A stretch of 39,062 nt of DNA from Nocardia cyriacigeorgica NBRC 100375. GTDB lineage: Bacteria; Actinomycetota; Actinomycetes; Mycobacteriales; Mycobacteriaceae. The position numbers and the translations under genes are program-made. The notes beneath the pieces were generated by a model. It was not told the origin of the DNA and searched no databases. It saw nothing but the letters and a program-made list of their open reading frames with translations. Below are positions 7,779 to 16,471 of this stretch, piece by piece. The DNA lies in contig NZ_BAFY01000143.1 in assembly GCF_000308555.1 (NCBI RefSeq), forward strand, positions 1 through 39,062, in the 5' to 3' direction. Positions within the stretch are counted from its first letter, which is position 1; each line of letters opens with the position of its first letter.

Positions 7779-8057
7779 TTAGTGGTAGTCGACGAGTTCT
7801 AGTTCGTGTGCACCTGCGTCCCACCTGAAACAGAGGCGCCACTGGTCGTTGACGCGGATGCTGCACTGGCCTCGACGATCACCGGACAGCTTTTCGAGCC
7901 TGTCGCCGGGCGGCACGCGAAGGTCGTTGATGTTGTCGGCGGCGTCGATCAGCTGCATCTTGTCGCGGGCCTTCTTGGCGAGTTGTCCGTTGATCCGCTT
8001 GGTGTAGCGGAGGTTCCATACAGCCTCGGCATCACTGTCCTTGAAGGAGCGGATCAC
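7779..8057 (-). CDS. higB: HigB/RelE-family toxin (copy 2)
   Basis: Protein of 92 aa, the paralogue of the toxin at 5632-5910, starting at GTG with the same MIRSFKDSDAEAVW opening. Differences are H to R (NLRYTK), S to P and N to D (VPPGDR), and Y to C within GQCSIRVNDQWR. The aromatic residue of this motif lies in the RelE-fold core beside the catalytic arginines, so loss of the aromatic could weaken the toxin. Promoter and operator are intact, so the gene is probably expressed. Confidence 0.9.
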   Translation of the reverse strand: MIRSFKDSDAEAVWNLRYTKRINGQLAKKARDKMQLIDAADNINDLRVPPGDRLEKLSGDRRGQCSIRVNDQWRLCFRWDAGAHELELVDYH

Positions 8058-8062
8058 ACCTC

Positions 8063-8092
8063 AATACTAACGTCCGGCGTTAGTATTGTCAC
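8063..8092 (-). promoter_or_regulatory. Operator-promoter of higBA copy 2, predicted leaderless
   Basis: The inverted repeat 8063-8087 has AATACTAACG/CGTTAGTATT arms and is more symmetrical than copy 1. On the minus strand -35 GTGACA (8087-8092), 17 bases, -10 TAGTAT (8064-8069) and six bases to the GTG at 8057 predict a leaderless transcript. Confidence 0.65.
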
Positions 8093-8118
8093 GCGTTACT
8101 ATCCGGCCTACTGCGACC

Positions 8119-8676
8119 TCAGCGCACGCTGGCGTCGGGTACGCGGGGTGGGCAGGGGGTGCCGGGGAAGGTGGCGAGTTCGAAATGCCACCACTCGTTG
8201 TCGAAGGTCCGGCACAGTCCCCACCGGTACCCGTTCGCTTCCAGCCAACCCGCACCTTCGATCGGGCCGACGTCGATGGCTTCCCCAGTGACGTGGGTGG
8301 ATTCGCCGGGTGGCAGCACCCAGCGGCGCGCTTCGCCGGGACTGCCGTAGGTGCGCAGACCCTCATCCCAGAGGGCCTGTTGTTCGGCGGGCGTGCGGTA
8401 GCCGGAGGTGATGGACAGGGGCACGCCGGCGGCGTGGGCTTCGTCGGCGGCCATGGTGTAGGCCAGGGCCAGCAAGGGGTTCAGGCCCTCGGTGCCTGCT
8501 GCGGCGATCGGCCAGACGAGGGCGGCGCCGGACGGCGGCGGCGCGGGCCGGGATGCCGGCGCGGCCTGGGCGGACGGCGCGGCGATGCTCACCGCGACGG
8601 CGAGCGGCGCCACCACGGCCGCGATCACCCGCCGCACCGGCAGGCACCTGATCCGTGCTTCGCTCGCTGTCCACAT
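8119..8676 (-). CDS. Secreted VanY-like D,D-carboxypeptidase family (M15) protein
   Basis: Protein of 185 aa from ATG 8676. An N-terminal secretion signal is visible: arginines, a hydrophobic run VIAAVVAPLAVAVSIAAPS and AQA as the cleavage site near residue 38. The mature domain carries the M15B/VanY zinc-peptidase pattern: SITSGYRTPAEQQ, then STHVTGEAIDVG (S-x-x-H-x-x-G-x-A-x-D) and EWWHFE, supplying the two His and one Asp for Zn and the Glu-His end. It should trim D-Ala ends or cross-bridges of peptidoglycan outside the membrane. The exact substrate is unknown. It has its own upstream region with DnaA-box-like repeats. Confidence 0.88.
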   Translation of the reverse strand: MWTASEARIRCLPVRRVIAAVVAPLAVAVSIAAPSAQAAPASRPAPPPSGAALVWPIAAAGTEGLNPLLALAYTMAADEAHAAGVPLSITSGYRTPAEQQALWDEGLRTYGSPGEARRWVLPPGESTHVTGEAIDVGPIEGAGWLEANGYRWGLCRTFDNEWWHFELATFPGTPCPPRVPDASVR

Positions 8677-8760
8677 AGCCGTCGATGGTAGCGCGACACG
8701 CCGAGAGGCCCAGCTCACGCCCGTGCGAGCGCGACCAGGCAGAACAACTTGAAACAACAA

Positions 8761-8923
8761 CTGTCCACAAGTTTATCCACGTGTTGTGGATCACAATGCC
8801 CCAGCGGCAATGGTTTTCACCGTCGCCCGCCTCAAGGGCGTTGACCACTGGGAATGTCGGATTCGGCGGGACGGGAAGGGGCTGCGGCGCAATCCGTTCC
8901 ACTCAAGATTGTGGTTGTCCACA
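8761..8923. other. Cluster of DnaA-box-like sequences
   Basis: The 219-bp gap between the VanY-like gene and fumarase holds TTGTCCACA (8915-8923, the actinobacterial DnaA box consensus), CTGTCCACA (8761-8769), TTATCCACG (8773-8781) and the reverse-oriented TTGTGGATCA (8784-8793). Three lie within 33 bases. No replication gene is nearby, so oriC itself is unlikely; a DnaA-titrating or DnaA-regulated promoter is possible. Confidence 0.45.
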
Positions 8924-8979
8924 GCCCATCCCCATCATGTGCATAACCTATGACTCGCCCGAGTCCAGGATGTGGGAGG

Positions 8980-10659
<1,680 letters not shown>

Positions 10660-10804
10660 TGAAGCGCACTCCTTCGGGCAAAGTGTCGGGCTCGGCAACA
10701 GCCACGGCTGGACTGAAGCACAGCGAGCCTAACGACCGATCAGGAGCACACACGCGGTTAGGCAACCCTATCCAACGGTGAACCGACTGGGATCGGCCAC
10801 AAAA

Positions 10805-10820
10805 GGTTGCACGTTCAACC
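10805..10820. promoter_or_regulatory. Inverted repeat, candidate MarR operator
   Basis: GGTTG, six bases (CACGTT), CAACC, about 90 bases before the MarR start and on the side facing fumarase. MarR proteins commonly bind such short palindromes between divergent genes. Motif arms are only 5 bp, so it is tentative. Confidence 0.35.
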
Positions 10821-10908
10821 CCGGTGGTGCTAACTCTCGTTTCAGCAGGTATCGCGCGGTGCGCCGGTGCGCGGACCTGACCCGAACCGCCGGAATTGGA
10901 GCACCAAC

Positions 10909-11379
10909 GTGACCGACCCCCACTGGCTCGATGACGCCGAAAAGCGAGCCTGGCTGGGTTTCGTCCGGACCCGCGACCTGATCGCGGCCGCTGTCGGCCG
11001 CGATTCGACGCGGGAATCCGACCTCACCTACGTCGAGTATTCGGTCCTCGCCTACCTCGCCGAGGACCCCGAGCACTGCCTGACCTTCGCCGATCTGGCG
11101 GCCAAGCTGGAGTGGTCACAGAGCAGGCTCTCGCACCAGATCACCCGGATGGAGCGGCGCGGTCTGGTGACCCGCACGCCCATTCCCGACGATGCCCGGC
11201 GCACCGCCGCCCGGCTCACCCCGCGCGGAGTGGAGGTCTTGACGACCGCGGCGCCCGCCCACGTGGAGAGCGTGCGCAGACACATGATCGATGTCCTCGA
11301 TCGCGAGCAGCTGACAGCACTGGCCGATATCTACGACGTGCTGCTGAAGCATCACCGCGCCTCGAACGGCAAAAGATAG
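10909..11379 (+). CDS. MarR-family transcriptional regulator
   Basis: Protein of 156 aa with the MarR winged helix: a first dimer helix (EKRAWLGFVRTRDLIAAAV), YVEYSVLAYLAEDP, the DNA-reading block FADLAAKLEWSQSRLSHQIT and the wing MERRGLVTRTPIPDDARRTA, then LTPRGVEVL and a C-terminal dimer helix. Ligand and targets are unknown; the divergent fumarase and itself are the natural candidates. GTG 10909 follows GGAG by eight bases. The stop codon overlaps the first base of a strong terminator that also serves the convergent mftD. Confidence 0.93.
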   Translation: MTDPHWLDDAEKRAWLGFVRTRDLIAAAVGRDSTRESDLTYVEYSVLAYLAEDPEHCLTFADLAAKLEWSQSRLSHQITRMERRGLVTRTPIPDDARRTAARLTPRGVEVLTTAAPAHVESVRRHMIDVLDREQLTALADIYDVLLKHHRASNGKR

Positions 11380-11409
11380 GCCGGCTCACCACGAGTGAGC
11401 CGGCCTTTT
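11379..11409. terminator. Bidirectional rho-independent terminator between MarR gene and mftD
   Basis: Perfect 11-bp stem GGCCGGCTCAC / GTGAGCCGGCC with a five-base loop, followed by TTTT on the plus strand and preceded by AAAA, so it can stop transcription from both sides. Confidence 0.9.
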
Positions 11410-11415
11410 CGATTG

Positions 11416-12627
11416 TCAGGCGGGATTCGACACCGCGGCGCCGTGCTCGTTCGCGGCCGGAACGCCAAGGGCGCGTTCGAATCCGGCGGGCACCACGATA
11501 TCGCTGCGATCGAGGTCGCGGATGCTGGTCTTGCGCAGACCCAGCAGCGCCGAGTCGATGCCGCCGCGCAGGATGTCGAGCACGTTCTCCACCCCGGCCT
11601 GCCCGTTGGCGGCCAGGCCCCACAGGTAGGCGCGGCCGATCATGACCGCGCGGGCACCGAGCGCGACGGCCTTGACGACGTCGCTACCGCGCCGGATACC
11701 GCCGTCGAGCAGTACCTCGATCTCGGAGCCGACCGCATCGGCGAGCACCGGAAGGGCCCGGATGGCGGCAGGGGTGCCGTCGAGATTGTTGCCGCCATGG
11801 TTGGACACCGAAATGGCGGCCACGCCCGCGTCGACGGCGCGGTGGGCGTCGTCGACGCGCATGACGCCCTTGAGCATGACCGGGCCGTCCCACTGCTCAC
11901 AGATCCAGCGCACATCGTCCCAGTCGGGCGCTGGGGTGCCCATCCATTCGCCGTAGGCGCCGAAGAAGCCGGGCGCGGGCGCACCACCGACGGCCATGTT
12001 GGGCGCGGTGAGGTCGGGCAGCTTGCCCGAACGCACATACGCGCTCAGCCAGCGCGGTTTGGCCAGCGTCTGCGGCGCGAACTTCATCATGGTGCGCAGG
12101 TTCAGCGACTCCGGGATGACCGGGCTGCCCCAGTCGCGGCCGTGCGAGAACGACCAGTCCAGGGTCAGGATCAACCCGACCGCGCCCGCGGCCTCGGCCC
12201 TGGCCATGCGCGCGGAGATCTCGTCCTTGCTGCCGCACCAGTACAACTGGAAGAAGGTCGCCGGGTTGGCCGCGATCACCTCTTCGATCGGCTTGCTGGC
12301 GAATGAGGACAGTCCCATCGCGGTGCCGCGCGCGGCCGCGGCGCGGGCGACGGCCACCTCACCGTCGGGGTGCACGGCCTGCACGCCGGTCGGCGAAATC
12401 AGTACCGGCATCGAAATATGCTGTCCCAGTACGGTGGTCGACTGATCGCGCTCCCCGATCGGCCCGGCGACGTGCGGGGCGAAACCCAGTTCGGTGAAGG
12501 CGGCCTGGTTGTCCTCGATGGTCTGGCCGCGTTCGGAGCCGGCGATCAGCGCGCCGTACACCGATGTCGGCAGCCGCTTCTTCGCGCGCCGCTGCGCTTC
12601 GGCGACGGTCTCGAACCACGGGTTCAT
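11416..12627 (-). CDS. mftD: Pre-mycofactocin synthase MftD (FMN alpha-hydroxy-acid oxidase family)
   Basis: Protein of 403 aa. It matches the LldD-like FMN enzyme of the mycofactocin cluster rather than a lactate oxidase: WFETVAEAQRRAKKRLP start, SERGQTIEDNQAAF, SPTGVQAVHPDGEVAVARAA, DWSFSHGRDWGSP, MLKGVMRVDDA, SVSNHGGNNLDGTPA (catalytic His, FMN site) and MIGRAYLWGLAANGQAGVEN. MftD oxidises the AHDP intermediate to pre-mycofactocin, a redox cofactor made from the MftA peptide. ATG 12627 overlaps the mftE stop (ATGA) and has AAGGA upstream, so it is translationally coupled to mftE. Unlike the usual mftA-B-C-D-E-F order, D follows E here and A-C and F are absent. Confidence 0.93.
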   Translation of the reverse strand: MNPWFETVAEAQRRAKKRLPTSVYGALIAGSERGQTIEDNQAAFTELGFAPHVAGPIGERDQSTTVLGQHISMPVLISPTGVQAVHPDGEVAVARAAAARGTAMGLSSFASKPIEEVIAANPATFFQLYWCGSKDEISARMARAEAAGAVGLILTLDWSFSHGRDWGSPVIPESLNLRTMMKFAPQTLAKPRWLSAYVRSGKLPDLTAPNMAVGGAPAPGFFGAYGEWMGTPAPDWDDVRWICEQWDGPVMLKGVMRVDDAHRAVDAGVAAISVSNHGGNNLDGTPAAIRALPVLADAVGSEIEVLLDGGIRRGSDVVKAVALGARAVMIGRAYLWGLAANGQAGVENVLDILRGGIDSALLGLRKTSIRDLDRSDIVVPAGFERALGVPAANEHGAAVSNPA

Positions 12628-13325
12628 GGCTGGGTCCTTTCGGGGGAGGTCACCGGCCACCACAGCCGGGTCTGGTCGGTCAGTTGGTCGATCAGGTCGG
12701 TGAGCAGCGCGGCTCCCTCGGCGGCGGTCGCTCCCGCCGGATCACCGAGCACGCCGTTGGCGCTCACCGCGCGCACTCCCCCGCTGCGCAGCAGCGGCAG
12801 GATCTGCGGCAGCGGCCGGGTATCGCCGGCCTCGGCCCGTTCGGTGCGCACCCGGTCGGGCGAAAGCGCCAGTTGCAGTGCGGTTTCGGTGCGTCCGGCG
12901 TGCGGATCGCCGTCGTAGCGCGGCAGGAACAGGCGCACGTCACGGGATTCGGTGCGCAGCAACTCCTCGGCCCGGCGCAGCGGTTCGACATTGCCGCCGT
13001 GCCCGTTGACGAGCACGATCCGGTCGAAGGAGTCGGTGGCCGAGCGGCACAGCTCCACCGTCAGTAGTTCCAAGGCGGCCGCGCCGATGGACAGCGTGCC
13101 GGGAAAGCCTGCGTGCTCGCCGCTCGAGCCGTACGGCACAGCGGGTGCGACGAGCACATCCGAGCGTCGCGCGGCCAGGCCGGCGCACAGGGCGAGCGCG
13201 ATATCGGCATCGGTGGACAGCGGCAGGTGCGGGCCGTGCTGTTCGGTCGAACCGATCGGCACGGCCAGGATCACACCGGCGGCGACATATTCGCCCGCCT
13301 CGCTCCATGTGAGATCCGCCATCAT
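12624..13325 (-). CDS. mftE: Mycofactocin precursor peptidase MftE (creatininase family)
   Basis: Protein of 233 aa in the creatininase/MftE family. Metal ligands and motifs are visible: IGSTEQHGPHLPLSTDADIA, APAVPYGSSGEHAGFPGT, VNGHGGN, YDGDPHAGRTET and a tail with GVRAVSANGVLGDPAGATA that is typical of MftE. The enzyme releases the modified C-terminal dipeptide from the MftA peptide after MftC action. ATG 13325 is preferred because a leaderless promoter lies just before it; an in-frame ATG at 13355 would sit inside the putative operator. It is the first gene of an mftE-mftD operon, divergent from mftR. Confidence 0.92.
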   Translation of the reverse strand: MMADLTWSEAGEYVAAGVILAVPIGSTEQHGPHLPLSTDADIALALCAGLAARRSDVLVAPAVPYGSSGEHAGFPGTLSIGAAALELLTVELCRSATDSFDRIVLVNGHGGNVEPLRRAEELLRTESRDVRLFLPRYDGDPHAGRTETALQLALSPDRVRTERAEAGDTRPLPQILPLLRSGGVRAVSANGVLGDPAGATAAEGAALLTDLIDQLTDQTRLWWPVTSPERTQP

Positions 13326-13332
13326 GGCGCCG

Positions 13333-13390
13333 ACATTAACGTCACTCACTGACATAATCAATAGGCCGCCGGGCCGCATAATCAATAGCC
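13333..13390. promoter_or_regulatory. mftE leaderless promoter and putative MftR operator
   Basis: For mftE (minus strand): -35 TTGATT (13356-13361), 17 bases, -10 TAATGT (13333-13338), seven bases, then ATG. The interval also contains an imperfect inverted repeat, ATTAaCGTCA / TGACaTAAT (13335-13358), and a direct repeat CATAATCAATAGSC at 13353-13366 and 13377-13390, 24 bases apart, the second ending at the mftR start. MftR is the natural ligand of these sites. Confidence 0.5.
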
Positions 13391-14056
13391 GTGACGGCAC
13401 ACAGCACCCGGGGACGCCCGCGCGGCACCAGCAAGCGCGAGCTCGAACTCATCGCCATGCGGCTGTTCAGCGAACAAGGCTTCGATGAGACCACCGTCGA
13501 GCAGATCGCCGCCGCCGCCGGCGTCAGCGGGCGCACCTTCTTCCGTTATTTCCCCAGCAAGGCCGAGGTGCTCTGGTATCAGTTCGACGCCGAGGTGCAG
13601 GCCCTGCGGGAGGCGTTCGCCACCGTCGACCCGGACATCCCGATGATGACGGCCGTGCGCCGGGTGGTGGTCAACGCCAACCGCTACCGCGCCGAGGATG
13701 TGCCGGAACTGCGCACCCGCATGCAACTGGTCGCGACCGTGCCAGCGCTGGCCGCCACCGCGGGCGCACACTACGACGCCTGGGAGCGCACCGTCAGCTC
13801 CTTCGCCGCCGCGCGCCTGCGCCAGCCCGAGGACGCGCTGATCCCGATGGCCGTCGGACGCGCGACCCTCGCCGCCGCCCGCGCGGCCTTCGATGCCTGG
13901 CTGACCCGGGCCGATACCGATCTCACCGTCTACCTCGACGAGGTGCTCGAGGCCCTGGAACACGGCTTCGCGCCGCAGTCCGCGGCCGGCGGTGACCGAC
14001 ACCACGACGCGGCAGCACGACCTGGTGGTTTCGACGGCACGACGGCTGGGGTATGA
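13391..14056 (+). CDS. mftR: MftR, TetR-family mycofactocin regulator
   Basis: Protein of 221 aa. The N-terminal TetR helix-turn-helix is clear: RGRPRGTSKRELELIAMRLF, then TTVEQIAAAAGVSGRTFFRYF (recognition helix with FFRYFPSKAEVLW). The C-terminal ligand domain matches the MftR group, which binds long-chain acyl-CoA and represses the mycofactocin genes. GTG 13391 begins right after a CATAAT box with eight bases between, suggesting a leaderless message. It is divergent from mftE with only 65 bases between starts, so one operator can govern both. Its last codons run into an ATG (14053) of the stressosome operon; the tail after about residue 200 is low-complexity. Confidence 0.9.
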   Translation: MTAHSTRGRPRGTSKRELELIAMRLFSEQGFDETTVEQIAAAAGVSGRTFFRYFPSKAEVLWYQFDAEVQALREAFATVDPDIPMMTAVRRVVVNANRYRAEDVPELRTRMQLVATVPALAATAGAHYDAWERTVSSFAAARLRQPEDALIPMAVGRATLAAARAAFDAWLTRADTDLTVYLDEVLEALEHGFAPQSAAGGDRHHDAAARPGGFDGTTAGV

Positions 14057-14142
14057 CTAGGCTCGATATCGGCACGCCGCCGAGCGCAACCAAGGCCGTC
14101 CAGCACGGCCCGACAGACCCGTCGAAAGGGGCACGAGTTTCC

Positions 14143-15036
14143 ATGTCCGAGGTGTCCATGAGCCTTTCGGCGGACTCACTGGCCGCAGGACCGGTCGACA
14201 ATCTGCTTCCGCAGCTGGTCGAGCACCTGCGTCAGAACCGCACCGTGCTGCGGGAAGAATGGGCGCGCCGCATCACCGATGCCCGCCTGCTGACCGCCAT
14301 GACGCCGGAGGAGATCTTCTCCGAGGCCACCTCGATCTTCGACAACTACGTCGAGGTCCTCGAGACCGGTAGCGTCGAAGCGCTGCAGGCCTACGCGCGC
14401 GACCTGTCCGAGCGCATCATTCCCCGAGGCGTCGAGACCGACGAGATCCTCGGCATCGTGCTGCTGCTGCGCGACGTGCTGGCCCGCTCCCTGTTCGAGA
14501 AGTACCAGTCCAACTTCGAACTGCTCAACGACGTCCTCGACGCCTACGAGCCGGCCGCCAACCGCATCGCCAACACCGTGGGCGTCTCCTTCGTCCAGGA
14601 GCGCGAACGCGTCATCCGCCAGCAGCAGGAAGCCATCCGCGAGCTGTCCACCCCGGTGCTGCAGGTCCGTGAGCAACTGCTCATCCTGCCGATCATCGGT
14701 GTGCTCGACAGCCAGCGCGCCCGCCAGCTCACCGAACAGCTACTGCGCGCGATCCGGGCCAACCGCGCCAAGGTGGTCGTCATCGACATCACCGGTGTGC
14801 CCGAAATCGACCAGACCGTCGCCAACCACCTGGTGCAGACCGTGGACGCCTCCGGTCTGATGGGTGCCAACGTCATCATCACCGGCCTGTCCTCGGACAT
14901 CGCGCTCACCCTGGTGACCATCGGCCTCGACCTGTCGAAGATGAACGCCGTCGGCGACCTCCAGGGTGGTATCGAGGAGGCCGAACGGTTGCTCGGCTAC
15001 GAGATCTCCCGCGTCTCCGAGCGCGGCGGGCGTTGA
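14143..15036 (+). CDS. rsbR: RsbR-like stressosome co-antagonist (N-terminal sensor plus STAS)
   Basis: Protein of 297 aa. The N-terminal half (LLPQLVEHLRQNRTVLREEW to about residue 170) is the helical RsbRD-type sensory module; the C-terminal STAS domain starts near VLQVREQLLILPIIGVL and shows VVVIDITGVPEIDQTVANHL and GLSSDIALTLV. The threonines in DQTVAN and IALTLV correspond to the two RsbT phosphorylation sites of Bacillus RsbRA. It should form the stressosome shell with RsbS and help hold RsbT. ATG 14143 has AAAGGGG about 12 bases upstream; ATG 14053, overlapping the mftR stop, gives 30 extra residues and is possible. First gene of the rsb operon. Confidence 0.9.
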   Translation: MSEVSMSLSADSLAAGPVDNLLPQLVEHLRQNRTVLREEWARRITDARLLTAMTPEEIFSEATSIFDNYVEVLETGSVEALQAYARDLSERIIPRGVETDEILGIVLLLRDVLARSLFEKYQSNFELLNDVLDAYEPAANRIANTVGVSFVQERERVIRQQQEAIRELSTPVLQVREQLLILPIIGVLDSQRARQLTEQLLRAIRANRAKVVVIDITGVPEIDQTVANHLVQTVDASGLMGANVIITGLSSDIALTLVTIGLDLSKMNAVGDLQGGIEEAERLLGYEISRVSERGGR

Positions 15037-15046
15037 TCAGCCGCCC

Positions 15047-15433
15047 ATGCCGGTTCCGATTCTCAAACAGGGCACATATCTCATCGCGTCGGTGCAATCG
15101 GCACTGACCGATGCCGATACCGAGCGTCTACAGGACGACCTGATGACCCAGGTCAGCAAGTACCGGGCGCACGGCATCATCGTCGATGTCACCGCGATCG
15201 ACGTGATGGACTCCTTCGCTGCCAGATCGCTGCGCACCATCGCGCATATGACGCAGTTGCGCGGCGCCCAGACCGTCATCGTCGGGCTGCAACCCGAAGT
15301 CGCGTTCGCCATGGTCCAGCTCGGCCTCACCTTCGAGGATATGCACACGGCCCTCGACCTGGAAGAGGGCCTGGCCTGGCTGAACAGCAATGTCCCTGCC
15401 CGGCGGCGAGACGGTCGTGACAGTGGCCGCTGA
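15047..15433 (+). CDS. rsbS: RsbS-like single-domain STAS protein
   Basis: Protein of 128 aa, a lone STAS domain starting MPVPILKQGTYLIASVQ, as in RsbS. The block IIVDVTAIDVMDSFAARSLR contains the serine (DSF) that RsbT phosphorylates in Bacillus RsbS, and LRGAQTVIVGLQPEVAFAMV is the conserved second STAS half. RsbS forms the stressosome core and sequesters RsbT until phosphorylated. It begins ten bases after rsbR and overlaps rsbT by up to 44 bases in another frame, indicating translational coupling. The C-terminal tail (ARRRDGRDSGR) is unusually basic. Confidence 0.93.
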   Translation: MPVPILKQGTYLIASVQSALTDADTERLQDDLMTQVSKYRAHGIIVDVTAIDVMDSFAARSLRTIAHMTQLRGAQTVIVGLQPEVAFAMVQLGLTFEDMHTALDLEEGLAWLNSNVPARRRDGRDSGR

Positions 15434-15836
15434 GGACAGAGTCATCGCGGTGAAAATGTCCAACGACATCGTCACCGCTCGTCAGGCCGGACGTGAACTG
15501 GCAGAACAACTCGGCTTCTCCCTCACCGACCGCACCATGATCTCCACCGCCATCTCCGAGGTCGCGCGCAACATCACCAGCTACGCGGGCAGCGGCGAGA
15601 TCCGATTACTCGTCGACGAACGCGAGGGCCGCCAGGCCCTTGTGGTGCAGGCCAGCGACAACGGTCCGGGCATTCGCGATATCGCCCGCGCCATGGAAGA
15701 CGGTTACTCCACCGGCCTCGGGCTCGGACTCGGGCTGCCCGGCGCCAAACGACTCATGGACCGGCTCACGGTCGACTCGGGCCCCGGACGCGGCACGTTG
15801 GTGGAGATGTGGAAGTGGGTACCCAACGGTGCATGA
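15390..15836 (+). CDS. rsbT: RsbT-like serine/threonine kinase (anti-sigma regulatory factor)
   Basis: Protein of 148 aa with the GHKL ATPase fold. Visible boxes are the N box TAISEVARNITSYAGSGE, the G1 box ASDNGPGI, and the G2 region STGLGLGLGLPGAKRL, followed by DSGPGRGT. RsbT phosphorylates RsbS and RsbR, leaves the stressosome and activates an RsbU-type phosphatase. ATG 15390 gives the full frame inside the end of rsbS; GTG 15417, removing nine residues, is equally likely. Its end overlaps the next gene by eight bases. In Bacillus the target would be RsbU, here probably the large phosphatase at 16472. Confidence 0.94.
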   Translation: MSLPGGETVVTVAAEDRVIAVKMSNDIVTARQAGRELAEQLGFSLTDRTMISTAISEVARNITSYAGSGEIRLLVDEREGRQALVVQASDNGPGIRDIARAMEDGYSTGLGLGLGLPGAKRLMDRLTVDSGPGRGTLVEMWKWVPNGA

Positions 15837-16455
15837 TGACGGGTTCATCGGCCGGATCGAATGGGCCGTTGCCGGTCGCGCCTTACCCGGACAGCAGATC
15901 TCCGGCGATCGGTGCGTCGTGCTCGATACCGGCGACGGGAGCGCGCTGTTCGCCGTCCTGGACGGGCTCGGCCACGGCCAGGCAGCCGCGTCCGCGGTCG
16001 ACCGCGCAGCCCGCGTGCTCGCAGATCACCGCCGCGAACCGCTGGACGAGCTGATGGTGCTGTGTCATCGGGCCATGGCCGACACCCGCGGTGCCGCGGT
16101 ATCGCTGGCGCTGTTCGGCGCGGATTCGGTGCAGTGGCTCGGCGTGGGCAACGTCGACACCCATTTGTTCACCGCCGGCCCCACCGGCCCCGCGATCAGC
16201 GCGACCGTGCTGCAGACCGGCGGCATCGTCGGCTACCGGCTGCCACCGCATCTGCAACCGCAGACCGTCGCGGTGCGGCCGGGAGATCTGCTGCTGATGT
16301 CGACCGACGGCGTCGTCATCGATTCCGGCACCAGCATCGACCTGTCGACCTCGGCCGTCGACATCACCGCCGCGCTGCTGGACAACAACGCCAAAGCCAG
16401 CGACGACGCCCTGGTCCTGGCGGCCAGGGTGCGTGGCGTGAACGGAACCTCATGA
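15829..16455 (+). CDS. rsbX: RsbX-like PP2C/SpoIIE-type serine phosphatase
   Basis: Protein of 208 aa, a bare SpoIIE/PP2C domain without sensor parts. Metal-binding aspartates are in place: ISGDRCVVLDTGDG, FAVLDGLGHG, MSTDGVV and SDDALVLAAR, with GVGNVDTHLF between them. As RsbX in Bacillus it would dephosphorylate RsbS/RsbR and reset the stressosome. GTG 15829 overlaps the rsbT stop by eight bases, typical coupling. It is directly followed, after 16 bases, by the large PAS/SpoIIE/HATPase gene. Confidence 0.88.
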   Translation: MHDDGFIGRIEWAVAGRALPGQQISGDRCVVLDTGDGSALFAVLDGLGHGQAAASAVDRAARVLADHRREPLDELMVLCHRAMADTRGAAVSLALFGADSVQWLGVGNVDTHLFTAGPTGPAISATVLQTGGIVGYRLPPHLQPQTVAVRPGDLLLMSTDGVVIDSGTSIDLSTSAVDITAALLDNNAKASDDALVLAARVRGVNGTS

Positions 16456-16471
16456 GCGGTGGGTGCCGACG

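Larger units (their letters stand above)
7481..8099. repeat. Direct repeat copy 2 (whole higBA module)
   Basis: Partner of the repeat at 5333-5953, same orientation. The 1.5 kb between the copies holds the MmyB-type regulator and the SnoaL-like gene, so recombination between the repeats would delete both and one toxin-antitoxin copy. Confidence 0.85.
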
